64,000 bases of DNA from Buxus sempervirens (taxonomy: Eukaryota > Streptophyta > Magnoliopsida > Buxales > Buxaceae), in NCBI GenBank assembly GCA_947561395.2, contig OX387183.1, forward strand, positions 59,379,915 to 59,443,914, written 5' to 3'. Shown piece after piece: positions 49,827 through 60,213 of the stretch (position 1 is the first letter of the stretch; each line of letters begins with the position of its first letter). A model generated the notes under the pieces. That model did not search any database and was not told the DNA's origin. It saw nothing but the letters and a program-made list of their open reading frames with translations. A program made the position numbers and the translations under genes.

Positions 49827-52365
49827 TGCTACACGATTGGAGATCTCCACCTTGAGAAATCCTAACGCAACCTTTCCTCACGTTCCATGCCCATAAAAAA
49901 ACTGAAAAAACTTACAAATACGAAAATTGGACAAAGGAAAAAGAAAAAACAAATTAATTAAAAAAAATGACGAACCGGGATACACGAAAAGGAAATTTCT
50001 TAGAACTAAAAGCCAAAACACAGACATAAAAAGGTTGAAATTCCAGAAGACGAAGGACATATTATTTACAATTTCACACGAGAAACGAAAGGGGGAAGAG
50101 AGAAGAAGAGAATTATAGTACCAGTAAGTCATGGGTCCCAAAACCCACAACTCAGAGACAACCATCAGAAGAACTCTGCCGCCTATTTAAAAATTGATTC
50201 AATTTTACAAAGCCCGAACGAGAACGAAAGAGGAAGAAGGGCTCGTTGCTGCAAGGGCGAGAAGCTCGTTCTACAGGAAACAACGCTAATGCATTTATCT
50301 ATATAAGTTCTGATTCCACCCATCCCATCAAAGGCTTCAGAAAAAAAGAAAAAAGAAAAAGAAAAACTGTTTCGGCTTTGCTTTCTCTTTCTTGTGCGTT
50401 TTATAATGGTGGGAAGGTCAAGGCAGCTAAAAAAGCTAATAATTTTTCACCAAAACATGAACCAAAATGAAAAGGATCTGATGGTGACCGTCGGCAAGGG
50501 ACTCCCAGTCACCGGTTCGTTATTCCCGTTTTATGGCAGGTAAATTTAACTCGAAGAAGGAATGCTTACCGCGGAATTTTGAACTACCGTTGTCCGTATT
50601 ATTCCGAACAACGTTCGATGTAGATTTCCTTTCGCCTGGATTGTAAGAGCGTAGTGTAATGAAACTGCAGCGGTTGGTGTGGGTTGTTGGAAGGATTGAG
50701 GGGGTGGCTGTAATTTATACTTTTCAACTCGTAAAGAGGGCTGCATATGGAGCATCTCACGGCTGGAGTTTTATCAACAAAACTTTTTCTGGGCAGGTGA
50801 ATGAAACGACGGCACCGGTGACTCGGAGAAAATCATTCCAAAAGTTCTCAAGCTCGTTTCAGTCAACTCCCCATCCTGTAACATATATTTCCACGGTGAT
50901 CCTTTTTTTCAACAATGAAGTATGGTTTTTCCTTTGACGAGGCAGAGTGGAACCCGTCTCTTTGACACGCTGGAGTCATCTATTCCGTTTCTTTGGCGCT
51001 TAATGTGTACAGTCAACCAAAACATACCAAATAATATGCTTTGATAGATTCTTTACAAGAAGATAAGTGTTATTATAAATTTTGATTGATGACATATTAT
51101 TGTGACTGATTAGTGACACCTTATTGTAACATAAGAAATGACACATAGGATTTTCAGTATCTTTTCTAAAGGAAAGTGTTGAGTTTGTTTTCTTCACTTT
51201 GTTGGTTCCTTTTCGAAAAAGTAATTGAGATGCCACCTAATTGGCACTTTCATCAAAATTTGTCAAACTAGCATAAATTATTTAAGAAATAAAAAATAAA
51301 AAAGGAGTAGTTAGAAGAGGTTGCCGCTATCACTCACTCCCTCGAAACCGTTATATTCAATGTGTGCAATCTTTGTGTTCACATCAATCTGGTTTGGCGG
51401 TACACGACTTCCAAAGTGTGCAACAAAACGATGATAACTAAAAATTAGAATTCAAAATATCTTTCAACTTGCAGCCTTTTACTGTTTCTTGTGTTGAAGT
51501 AGGAACGTATCAACGAAATAACCTATGACTTGATCTTTTTTTTTTTTCGGTGGAAAACCTATGACTGATCAATTTGGGGCCCCTGATTAGGGACTCATTT
51601 AATGCATTCCATGCCACCATCCAGGAATCGTATGAATAGCTCCAAATTAGAATATAGATATATAGGGACTCCATAGGATGTGAACCACCAAGAAAGAGAC
51701 GGTTGCAAGCCCCGTAAGGAGAGGGTTTCGTATGGAGCCATTCTGTGCAACCATGTGAAACGCACATATCAATGCCCATGTCAATAAGGGGCCCCACACA
51801 TCTACATTCCATCCTAGTTGGTGATTTCACTGAACCATTGGAATCTGGCTCCAAAGGAAATGCGTTCAAGCCCCATTTCAATAGTGGGGACCACACCACA
51901 AACAAAATCCCAGCGACTAACACCAGAGGAAACGCATTTTCATTTTTCAACTCAATGGTTTCCTCTAGTGCGTTTCATGATAACAACATACCTTGTCTTG
52001 TCAATTGGAGGGCCCCACCCCATAACATAATCTCACAATATCACCATTCACCAGCTTCTAGCGCCATATGAAATGTGTTTTACCTTTTACGTTTATATGG
52101 TCATAAACATTATCTGCAGATCCACGGTACTAGGGCAGCATTATATTGAGAATACAAAATTTTAAAAATAATACTTTACAAAAAAAATTAAATAAACAAA
52201 ATAAAAGCATAATTATTAATGCAATAAATTTGACTAGTTTTTTTTTCGGAGGGGAGGTGGATGAGGACAAAACCCTTCAAGTGATGCGGCACTCTTCATC
52301 CGTATTATATATGACTTGGTCCTGAGTGAAGCAAATAACAATAATCTCCTGGCTCCATTATTTCA
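49827..52365. other. Kinase gene upstream region and spacer, no gene
   Basis: The first few hundred bases above 49826 would be leader and promoter of the minus-strand kinase, with purine-rich stretches around 49930-50120. The open frames at 50659-50937 and 51510-51950 have no domain-like content. Around 51750-52060 there are short repeated and inverted bits around GAAACGCATTT and CCCCATTTCAAT, but no clear element. Confidence 0.4.
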
Positions 52366-52375
52366 TATTGACCAT

Positions 52376-53226
52376 TTTTTTTTGATGGAAAGCCTAACTA
52401 GGCTCTTTCATTAACAAAAAACACAACATTACACATACAAGTATCCATCATTGAGGACATGAACAAACACCAGAGAAACGTGAAACTTGGGGTTGCATAA
52501 CCAAAGAGACATCCACCAACAGGATTAAGAGGCTTTGCACCGAACAAAAGGGAATTCAGGCAGACGGCCACAGCCGAGAAACCTGATGGAACACCATCAG
52601 AAACGCCTGATAAAGGGTCCGCTACCATGCGGATTTGAAGAGTCCCCGAAGGGGTCAGAGGCGCAAACGAAGTTGCGACGAAACAGGGAAGGAACGGGAC
52701 ACCGATCCTTACCGAAAAGAGGCACAAAGACCACCCTACCGTGAGGGAAGCATCCTGGCATCGAACTCCAAGCAACACCTTGACTGACAAAATACGGCCA
52801 ACGGCCTTAGTCGGAGACGAGAGCCGACCAAACCTAAAACCAACTATAAGCAAAAAACTAGAACAGGACAAAGACACGAACATAACCACCCACAACCAAA
52901 AACTATTGACAGAGACGAAATGCTGAGGCTGAGAACGACCGATCGATCGGCAGAAACTGCCGGTCCAACCAAGATCGGACTGTCGCCGGCCGCCGTCGTC
53001 ATCAGCGTCGGCTTCATCCCCGTCAGCTTCAGCGGCGAGTTCCATCGAGCACCAACTCAGACCTCCAAACAAATGACAGCCACAGTGAAGACGAGGAAGA
53101 AGCCAGATGCTCACCGTCGATCGCTGCTCACGAACTCCGGAAATCACCCTAGTATCGTCGCCCGTTCGCAAAACCCTAGCTCGCCCTTCGCGAACCCCTA
53201 GATTTCAAGCAAGCAATTCGTCCTGA
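52376..53226 (-). mobile_element. Poly(A)-tailed non-LTR retroelement of unclear family
   Basis: On the minus strand the unit ends with a stem-loop (AGCCTA-GT-TAGGCT), then TTTCCATC and a run of A's (plus-strand T's at 52375-52383). It is markedly more GC-rich than its flanks and carries a 257-codon open frame (53171-52398) of Cys-, Ser- and Phe-rich sequence that I cannot assign; its end (FFVNERA) runs into the 3' stem-loop. This looks like the 3' part or a non-autonomous relative of a LINE and not a host gene. A candidate 10-bp target duplication TATTGACCAT occurs at 52366-52375 and 53244-53253, but the right copy lies inside the inverted repeat of the neighbouring MITE, so the 5' border is uncertain. 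Confidence 0.55.
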
Positions 53227-53405
53227 GGAAAGGTTATGTGCAGTATTGACCATGTCTCAATAGTTGTGCACCCTTAAGGTCGTCTACTAAATTTGTTGAG
53301 GTCGTCTACTAAATTTGTTGTTTTCCTTAAAAAAAACGTTCCACTAGATTTAAAATGTATACTGGACCACTTGTTTTCCAAGTCAATACTGCACATAACC
53401 TTTCC
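53227..53405. mobile_element. Small MITE with perfect 24-bp terminal inverted repeats
   Basis: GGAAAGGTTATGTGCAGTAT... at 53227-53250 is repeated as an exact 24-bp inverted copy at 53382-53405. The 179-bp unit is non-coding and contains a perfect 22-bp tandem duplication (53277-53298 and 53299-53320). No clear target-site duplication was found. Confidence 0.65.
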
Positions 53406-54230
53406 GTAGTTTCCATAAATGAATTATCTGCTTCCACTTTAGGATGGTAAGAACAGCAACAATGACCGTTTGCAGCCAACTTAGAATGGATTAAGGGACC
53501 TTTGATTTTTTTTAAAAAGGATTTAAAATTTTATCTAATAGACGAATTTAAGATTTAATTGCTAAAATTTGATCTTAAAATATTAGAATTTACAGTTTGA
53601 GCTCGGGATTTGAAATGTAAGATTAGGATTTTGGTCTTTTTAGTCTTTTATTTGTTTGTGATCTTATTGTAATCGTAGGAAACTTTGTGAAGGGTATAGA
53701 AAACGACGTTTCAACTTATCTTCTCAACCCTCTTGTTTAAATTACTTGCTGCACCGCATGCCTTTGACTCTGTCAGTTTTGTCCTGTGTTTCTAATTTCG
53801 GGAATATGGACTAGGTCTCACAAAGAGAATGCCGGCCGGACAAAGAACGAATTTCAAATCAGAACCATATACCGTTCTGAAAAGTGGTCAAATCCAGAAA
53901 AGAAAACTTGGTCGGAAGACCCCACCAGAACCTGATCGTTGTTTTGTTTTACCCGGTGAAATTGTCATAGACAATTACATGCTGTGACACACCATTATGC
54001 ATTCACATGTGATTACTTTAACAAGCCATGAAAGCCAGAGAACTTGTCATCTGGTTGGTGTTCCTGTATTGTTGTAAATGTTTGAAGTGGGGCTGCATGA
54101 GAAAACGGTGGCCGTGAGATTCTCCACATGACAGCAACTCATGGTTAGACAATTCAGGTAAAGGGTATGGGCTGCGAGGATGTTTATACCCGCCATAGCC
54201 TGACGGTAAAATAAAGTCTCATGTGACTGC
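53406..54230. other. Spacer, no gene recognised
   Basis: Intergenic sequence up to the LINE target duplication at 54231. No coding, tRNA or terminal-repeat signal was seen. Confidence 0.5.
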
Positions 54231-54326
54231 AAGTCTCCCTAAATTGGGCTAAGGGTTTGGTCGTCTTTGGAGGAAGAGGGCGATTAAGGTTTCCCAAGGG
54301 CGATTAGGGTTTTGGGTTTCTCGTCC

Positions 54327-55859
54327 ATGGCTGCTGATCAGATTCACGGTGGTTCTTCTTCAATCCCTCCGGATATTCCAAGATCCTTTGCTGCTGTTGT
54401 TTCAAGTTCCGCTTTTGCTGTTGAAGATATAAATGTCCCAAGGAAAGCAGCGTCTTCTTTTCAAGGATTTCCTGCAGTGGAATTCTCTGATGTGGAGATC
54501 AACAAGTCCATATCTCCATTTATTTACACGTTGGTTGCTAAGTTCCATAATGGTAGGCCATCTGTTGATACTGTTCGTGAGGCTATTCAAAAAACTTGGG
54601 GTCTTCAAGGAAGTTTTCACATAGGGGTGCTTGATAATCGCCATCTTCTCTTTCGGTTTAAAGAAGAAAAAGACTTCATAAAAGCTTGGACGAGGGAGAG
54701 CCTGGTTATTAAGGGATTTTACTTTCGTCTGTTTCAATGGAATGTTAGATTTGATCCGTCCAAAGAATCAGCTCTAGCACCGGTATGGATTTCTCTGCCC
54801 AATCTTCCTATAAATCTTTTTCCAGAGTCTTTGTTATTCTCCATTGCAGGTGTTATTGGTAAACCTTTAGCTACGGATGTGGCCACTAAAAACCTATCTC
54901 GGCCAAGTTTAGCTAGGGTATGTGTGTTGCTTGATTTGCTGAAAGATCATCCTGAGAAGTTGTGGATTCGTTTGGGTTCTGATTTTGGTCGTTGGCAAAA
55001 GATAATATATGAGAGTGTGCCTCGTTACTGTTCTTTTTGTTTTCACCGTGGACATGACAACTCATCCTGTCGTCTGGTTTTGAAGAAGAAGATCACAGAA
55101 GTCCCACAACAGCAGCAGCTTTACAAACCTGTTGGACGCTTTGTTAACTACCCTTCCATGGAGAACTCATTCGATCTTGTTCCTGGGGTGAATGAACAAG
55201 CTTCTGCTCAAGATAATTCTATTATTTTATGTGATCAAGACGAGTCTAATGATGTTATTTTGCCCGTTAAGGATACGGTTCAGATCATGGATCACGTTCC
55301 ATTGATAACTCAGGAAAATAATGTTCAAGGTTCGTTTCCTTCTCAAGACAGCCCCATCCAAATTCTATCGTTTGACAATGTTGGCATGATTCCCAAATCA
55401 CAAAGGAAGGTTGGAGAAAATACTGCAAGTTATTCTCAGTCACATGAAAGTTTAGCTGAAAAAGGGAAAGTGGACAATCAGAATAGAAAATTTAATAAGA
55501 ATCTTTCTAACTTGATGAAAGACTCTCAAAATTTTCAGGAAACTTTCCAAGCTGAGGATTCTTGGGTTACTAAACATTCTGGGTTTTCTTTACAGGCTAT
55601 AACGTTGGGAGAGATTAAGCCTAGGGAAATACAATTTCATTCCTCATTGAGTAAAGCAAAGTATGCTCTATTAAAGGAACAGAAAATTTTATCTAAGAGA
55701 TTGGAAATTTCCTTATATTCAAAGGATCGGCACTTGGAACAGATTAGAGAAGATGGAAATCAGTCAGTATCAAAAATAAAAAGTGCAAAGGCTGGCTCAA
55801 GTATCACTACCAGGTCTAAAACTGGGACCATTCCCAAACCAAAAAAATTGTCTCCATGA
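54327..55859 (+). CDS. LINE ORF1 protein (DUF4283 plus zinc knuckle)
   Basis: 510 residues from the ATG at 54327; an open frame extends 15 nt further upstream without another ATG. The N-terminal half matches the plant DUF4283 type (INKSISPFIYTLVAKFHNGR, FRFKEEKDFIKAW, PVWISLPNLPINLF, IGKPLATDVATKN). A CCHC zinc knuckle, CSFCFHRGHDNSSC, follows at about 235-248. The C-terminal half is Ser/Gln-rich and probably disordered, with a basic end. In LINEs this protein binds element RNA in the ribonucleoprotein particle. Its stop overlaps the start of ORF2 in an ATGA tetranucleotide (55856-55859), a layout suited to termination-reinitiation. Confidence 0.92.
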   Translation: MAADQIHGGSSSIPPDIPRSFAAVVSSSAFAVEDINVPRKAASSFQGFPAVEFSDVEINKSISPFIYTLVAKFHNGRPSVDTVREAIQKTWGLQGSFHIGVLDNRHLLFRFKEEKDFIKAWTRESLVIKGFYFRLFQWNVRFDPSKESALAPVWISLPNLPINLFPESLLFSIAGVIGKPLATDVATKNLSRPSLARVCVLLDLLKDHPEKLWIRLGSDFGRWQKIIYESVPRYCSFCFHRGHDNSSCRLVLKKKITEVPQQQQLYKPVGRFVNYPSMENSFDLVPGVNEQASAQDNSIILCDQDESNDVILPVKDTVQIMDHVPLITQENNVQGSFPSQDSPIQILSFDNVGMIPKSQRKVGENTASYSQSHESLAEKGKVDNQNRKFNKNLSNLMKDSQNFQETFQAEDSWVTKHSGFSLQAITLGEIKPREIQFHSSLSKAKYALLKEQKILSKRLEISLYSKDRHLEQIREDGNQSVSKIKSAKAGSSITTRSKTGTIPKPKKLSP

Positions 55860-58800
55860 TTACTACAATGATTTGGAATATTAGAGGCCTTGCTAATTCA
55901 GATTCTGTAAATATGCTTAAGTCTCACATTTCTTCTCATAAAGTTCAGTTACTTGCAATCCTTGAACCAATGTCTATTTCTGCAAGATGTAAAAAGGTGG
56001 CCAGTAAGATAAAGCTGAAGAGTTTTTTCTGCAACAATACTTTAGACAGCAAAATTTGGGTCTTTTGGAATGAATCAATTCACTTGGATATCATTGTTGC
56101 TGCCGCACAACACGTCACTGCTCTTGTTAGCCCTGGTAATGGTCCTGCTTTCCCTCCATATCTCATAACTTTTGTCTATGCTAAATGTGATGTGTTGGAG
56201 AGGAGAGAACTATGGAATGATTTGTTGGCTTTTTCTGGTTCGGCTAACCATCCTTGGGTAATTGGTGGAGACTTCAATGCTATTCTTTCTGTGGATGAGA
56301 AACAGGGTGGAAGAAGCCCAAACAATAGATCGATGTATGATTTCCAGGATTTTATTCAACGTGTTGGTATAAATGATCTGGGACACAGTGGGAATAAATT
56401 CACATGGTGCAATGAGCAGATGGGGCAGAGGCGGATTTGGGCAAGACTGGATCGTTTCTTGATTAATCATCTGGGATTACAACATGCTGCTTCCCTTAAA
56501 GTAACTCACTTACCTCGGGTTTGTTCGGACCATTGTCCCATCTTGATATCAAGAGTGCACGACACAAGACTTAATACTTTCTCCCAATTCAAGTTCCATA
56601 AAATGTGGATATCACATGACAATTTTATTGACATGGTGAAGCAGTCGTGGAATGTCAATATCGGGGGGAACCCTTTGGTTGTTTTCTCTAGAAAACTTAA
56701 GAATTTAAGGGCTGTTCTTAGGAAATGGAATTGGGAAATTTTTGGAGATGTGAATCGAAGAATTGAGTCTATTTCTTCTAAAATTTCTGATCTGGAACTT
56801 AAACTTCAATCCCAATGGAACCAGCAAGATGTGGACCTGCTTCATCTTAATAAGAGGGATCTCATTCATAGTATATCTCAACAAGAAATTCTATACAGGC
56901 AGCAGTCCAGGATCAAATGGCTTAAAGAAGGTGACAAGAATTCAAAGTTTTTCCATGCTTCTCTTCAAGTTCGCAAACATAAGCAAATGAATCAAGGTAG
57001 TGCCTGGTTTTCAGATAATCCTAACATTCAAGAAGAAGCCGTTTCTTTTTTCTCAAATTGTTTTACATCAGTCTCTCATTCCATTAATAGCAGTGTGGAT
57101 TATATTCCTAGAATTCTGGATGATAGTATCAATGAGGGTCTTTCTTCCATTCCTTCTCTGGACGAAGTTAAAAAAGCAGTCTTTGATCTTAACCCTGACA
57201 GTGCTCCGGGCCCGGATGGTTTTACTGGGTGGTTCTTCCAAAGTTGCTGGGATATTATTGCTCATGATTTGATGGAGGCAGTTTCTGCTTTTTTTAAGGG
57301 TAGTCCGCTTCCTACTTCTTTCACTGCATCCCATATTGCTTTAATTCCAAAGGTTGATCAACCAGGTTCTTTCTCTGACTTTCGTCCTATAAGTCTCTGC
57401 AATTTCTCTTACAAAATAATTTCTAAGATTATTGCTTCTAGGCTTTCGGCTATTCTCCCTCTTATCGTTAGTAGAGAGCATAGCGCTTTTGTCAAAGGCA
57501 GATGTATTTCAGACAGCATCTCGCTTGCTCATGAATTATGTCAGGATATTAACAGAAAGTGTTTGGGGAGTAACATCATTATCAAGCTTGACATGGCTAA
57601 AGCTTTTGACAGGATGGAGTGGGATTTTCTGATAGAGGTTTGCAAAAGGTTCGATTTTTCTGACACATGGTGCAATCTTGTTATGCGTTGCCTTAATAAT
57701 TGCTGGTTTAGCCTCCTTTTGAAAGGAACTGTGTCTGGGTTTTTCAAGTCTTCTCGTGGTCTTCGTCAGGGAGACCCTTTATCCCCTCTTCTCTTCATTA
57801 TTGCTGAGGAGGTCTTGAGTAGAGGTATTTCTTCTCTGGTCCAGGAGGGACGGATTGGGTATTATCACTCTAGGAGAATTCCAATCAAAGTGTCTCACCT
57901 TCTCTTTGCTGATGATATACTCATTTTCTTGAATGGTAAGAGATCATCAATGACTAATTTGTTGAACTTTATCAAGGAGTATGAAGAGGCTTCAGGGCAG
58001 CAGGTAACCAAATCTAAGAGTTGTTTAATTCCTTCTTCAAAAATGTCTACTACTAGAAAGGATATGCTTATGTCCTTATCTGGATTTAGAGAAGCTACAT
58101 TGCCAATTAAATACTTGGGAGTTCCTCTTTTCCATGGTAGAGTCTCAATATCTATGTTTGCTGGAATTTTAGAGAAGATCCAAAATAGAATTAGTCGCTG
58201 GAAATCCAAGTTTCTATCCCATGGTGGGAAGGTAACTCTCATTCAGAGTGTTCTCTCCAGCATTCCAATACACTCTTTATCGGCAATACATTTTCCTAAA
58301 ACCATTCTGAGAAGAATTGAAGCTATGTTTTCAAATTTTTTCTGGGGAGAGAGTGCTGATTTCGGATTGAAGAAACATTGGTTGAAATGGGATAAAATTA
58401 CTCTTCCTAAATCTGAAGGTGGTCTGGAAATAAAATGTGTGGCAGATGTTATGAAAAGTCTTCACATTAAAATGGGTTGGAGAGCTCTGTATGGTAACAG
58501 CTTATGGTCGAAATTTATGCGGGCTAAATACTGTAGAATTGGGCAGATTCAAAACCTCCAAGACAGGTGTGGTAGTTCAAAAATTTGGAGGTCTATTCTC
58601 AAAGTTAAGGATGTCATCTTGGACAATACTATTTGGTTGATTGAAGAAGGAAAAATCAGATTTTGGCTTGACCGATGGTCTCCTCTTGGAAAATTAGTGG
58701 ATTATGTAAATGAAGAAGATATCCTTGACTTGAACGCTCAAGTGGTGGAATTCTTAGAACCTAATGGCTATTGGAAATCTGATCTTCTCTACGAGATTCT

Positions 58801-60001
58801 TCCCTACGATGTGGCTTCTCAAATAATGGAAATTCAGATTTGTCCTTCTCAATATAAGGATAAACCTTTATGGAAAGCATCTTCTTCAGGTATTTTTTCT
58901 ACCTCTTCTGCTTGGAATTTAGTCCGAAATCGTGGGTCATCTTATCCATGGAGTAAGAATATTTGGATTAATTACATTCCAAATAAAATTGCTGTATTTT
59001 TTTGGAGACTTTTGAATGGAGCTTTGCCCATAGATGATCGAATCCAAAGTTGTGGTATTCACATGTGCTCACAATGTAACTGTTGTTCAATCAAAAGGCA
59101 AGAGACTCTAAACCATCTTTTCTCTTTTGGAGAAGTTGCTAGTTCGGTTTGGGAATTCTTTGCAAGTTATTTCCACTGGCAGCACCACCCTCTTCATGAC
59201 TTTACATCCAGAATTTCCTTTTGGTTCAATTCTACTTCTAATGATCAGGTATCTCTATTAATTAAAGCAACTCCACTAATCATTTGTTGGGAGATTTGGT
59301 CTTCAAGGTGCAGAAGTAGATTTGATGATGAAGCAATGAATACCAATCGGATTATCAGAAAGGTTACTCTTTGGCTTCAGGAAATATCCTACCTCACTAA
59401 TCCATCTAAAAGTTGCAATCGTGAAGGAAATCTTATTCTTGATCATATGCAACTTTTCTCCCCTCGCATTAAATTTCCGAAAACTCATTTTGTTAGATGG
59501 AAAAGACAAAGAAACATGGCTTTTATTTTGAATGTGGATGGAGCCTCTAAAGGCAACCCCGGTATTAGTGGAGGTGGGGGTGTTATTCGAAATTCTGAAG
59601 GTCATTTCTTGAGTGCTTTTTCTTCTCATTACGGAGTTGATACAAACCTTATGGCAGAATTTTTTGCACTAAGAGATGGATTGCGATTGGCGGATACTTA
59701 TGGGATTCAGGATCTGGTTATAGAATCTGACTCTAAAGTTTTGGTGGAGGTTATTACAGGTTTGGCTTTACTCCCTTGGAAGTTCTTAATATGGTGGAAG
59801 GAAATACAGGTTCGGCTCAGAAGTTTCAACCGTATTGTTCAGCACATTTATAGGGAAGGGAACTCGGTAGCTGATGCTCTTGCAAACGAAGGATGTCTTC
59901 ATCAAAACAAGAAATATTATGAATCCTTTTCTTCTTTATCTAATAAGGTTAAGCTTTGTTTGTTCCACGACAGGACTGGATTGTATGCATTTAGAAGTTA
60001 G
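55856..60001 (+). CDS. LINE ORF2 polyprotein: endonuclease, reverse transcriptase, RNase H
   Basis: 1381 residues. The N-terminal apurinic/apyrimidinic-type endonuclease has WNIRGL, ILEPM, GGDFNAI at about 137 and SDHCPI at about 224. The reverse transcriptase runs about 430-740: APGPDGF, HIALIPKVDQPG, FRPISLCNFSYKI, IIKLDMAKAFDRMEW, SRGLRQGDPLSPLLF and the catalytic FADDILIF at about 684. A zf-RVT-like segment (about 1030-1110) precedes a C-terminal type I RNase H with NVDGASKGNPG (about 1225), AEFFALRDGL, IESDSK and SVADALANEG. It nicks the target and copies element RNA there. No stop or shift was seen and the active-site residues are present, so the element may be autonomous. RNase H is typical of many plant L1 lineages. 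Confidence 0.94.
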   Translation: MITTMIWNIRGLANSDSVNMLKSHISSHKVQLLAILEPMSISARCKKVASKIKLKSFFCNNTLDSKIWVFWNESIHLDIIVAAAQHVTALVSPGNGPAFPPYLITFVYAKCDVLERRELWNDLLAFSGSANHPWVIGGDFNAILSVDEKQGGRSPNNRSMYDFQDFIQRVGINDLGHSGNKFTWCNEQMGQRRIWARLDRFLINHLGLQHAASLKVTHLPRVCSDHCPILISRVHDTRLNTFSQFKFHKMWISHDNFIDMVKQSWNVNIGGNPLVVFSRKLKNLRAVLRKWNWEIFGDVNRRIESISSKISDLELKLQSQWNQQDVDLLHLNKRDLIHSISQQEILYRQQSRIKWLKEGDKNSKFFHASLQVRKHKQMNQGSAWFSDNPNIQEEAVSFFSNCFTSVSHSINSSVDYIPRILDDSINEGLSSIPSLDEVKKAVFDLNPDSAPGPDGFTGWFFQSCWDIIAHDLMEAVSAFFKGSPLPTSFTASHIALIPKVDQPGSFSDFRPISLCNFSYKIISKIIASRLSAILPLIVSREHSAFVKGRCISDSISLAHELCQDINRKCLGSNIIIKLDMAKAFDRMEWDFLIEVCKRFDFSDTWCNLVMRCLNNCWFSLLLKGTVSGFFKSSRGLRQGDPLSPLLFIIAEEVLSRGISSLVQEGRIGYYHSRRIPIKVSHLLFADDILIFLNGKRSSMTNLLNFIKEYEEASGQQVTKSKSCLIPSSKMSTTRKDMLMSLSGFREATLPIKYLGVPLFHGRVSISMFAGILEKIQNRISRWKSKFLSHGGKVTLIQSVLSSIPIHSLSAIHFPKTILRRIEAMFSNFFWGESADFGLKKHWLKWDKITLPKSEGGLEIKCVADVMKSLHIKMGWRALYGNSLWSKFMRAKYCRIGQIQNLQDRCGSSKIWRSILKVKDVILDNTIWLIEEGKIRFWLDRWSPLGKLVDYVNEEDILDLNAQVVEFLEPNGYWKSDLLYEILPYDVASQIMEIQICPSQYKDKPLWKASSSGIFSTSSAWNLVRNRGSSYPWSKNIWINYIPNKIAVFFWRLLNGALPIDDRIQSCGIHMCSQCNCCSIKRQETLNHLFSFGEVASSVWEFFASYFHWQHHPLHDFTSRISFWFNSTSNDQVSLLIKATPLIICWEIWSSRCRSRFDDEAMNTNRIIRKVTLWLQEISYLTNPSKSCNREGNLILDHMQLFSPRIKFPKTHFVRWKRQRNMAFILNVDGASKGNPGISGGGGVIRNSEGHFLSAFSSHYGVDTNLMAEFFALRDGLRLADTYGIQDLVIESDSKVLVEVITGLALLPWKFLIWWKEIQVRLRSFNRIVQHIYREGNSVADALANEGCLHQNKKYYESFSSLSNKVKLCLFHDRTGLYAFRS

Positions 60002-60153
60002 TGTAGAGACTTTTTGGTCTCTCTTAGTTTATTTGGTTTATTTTTTGGAATTTTTAAGGGTTAGGCTCAATGTCCCCCCTATCTGATGTACTTGTTTTTG
60101 ATATTAATATACAGGTCAGGGTCTGCCTCAACCCTCCTCCCACCGCTGGAGTG

Positions 60154-60180
60154 CCACTAAGGTTATTCCTACCTTAGTGG
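60154..60180 (+). other. Stem-loop at the LINE 3' end
   Basis: CCACTAAGG and CCTTAGTGG form a perfect 9-bp stem with a 9-nt loop, ending about 10 nt before the poly(A). A 3' stem-loop is the recognition element of stringent LINE reverse transcriptases; that role here is inference. Confidence 0.7.
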
Positions 60181-60213
60181 GTTTTCTCCAAAAAAAAAAA
60201 GTCTCCCTAAATT

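Larger units (their letters stand above)
54231..60213 (+). mobile_element. Full-length L1-type LINE retrotransposon with target-site duplication
   Basis: A 15-bp direct repeat AAGTCTCCCTAAATT flanks the element (54231-54245 and 60199-60213; the first two A's of the right copy merge with the poly(A)). The body of about 5.95 kb has an 81-nt 5' UTR with two GCGATTA-GG-TTT repeats, ORF1, ORF2 and about 190 nt of 3' UTR. The latter ends in a hairpin (60154-60180) and a run of A's (60190-60200). Both ORFs are open over their full length, which together with the perfect duplication points to a recent insertion. Confidence 0.93.

Noticed and set aside
52398-53171. 257-codon minus-strand frame as a host gene
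   Set aside because: It ends inside a poly(A)-tailed retroelement and has no recognisable domain or splice context.
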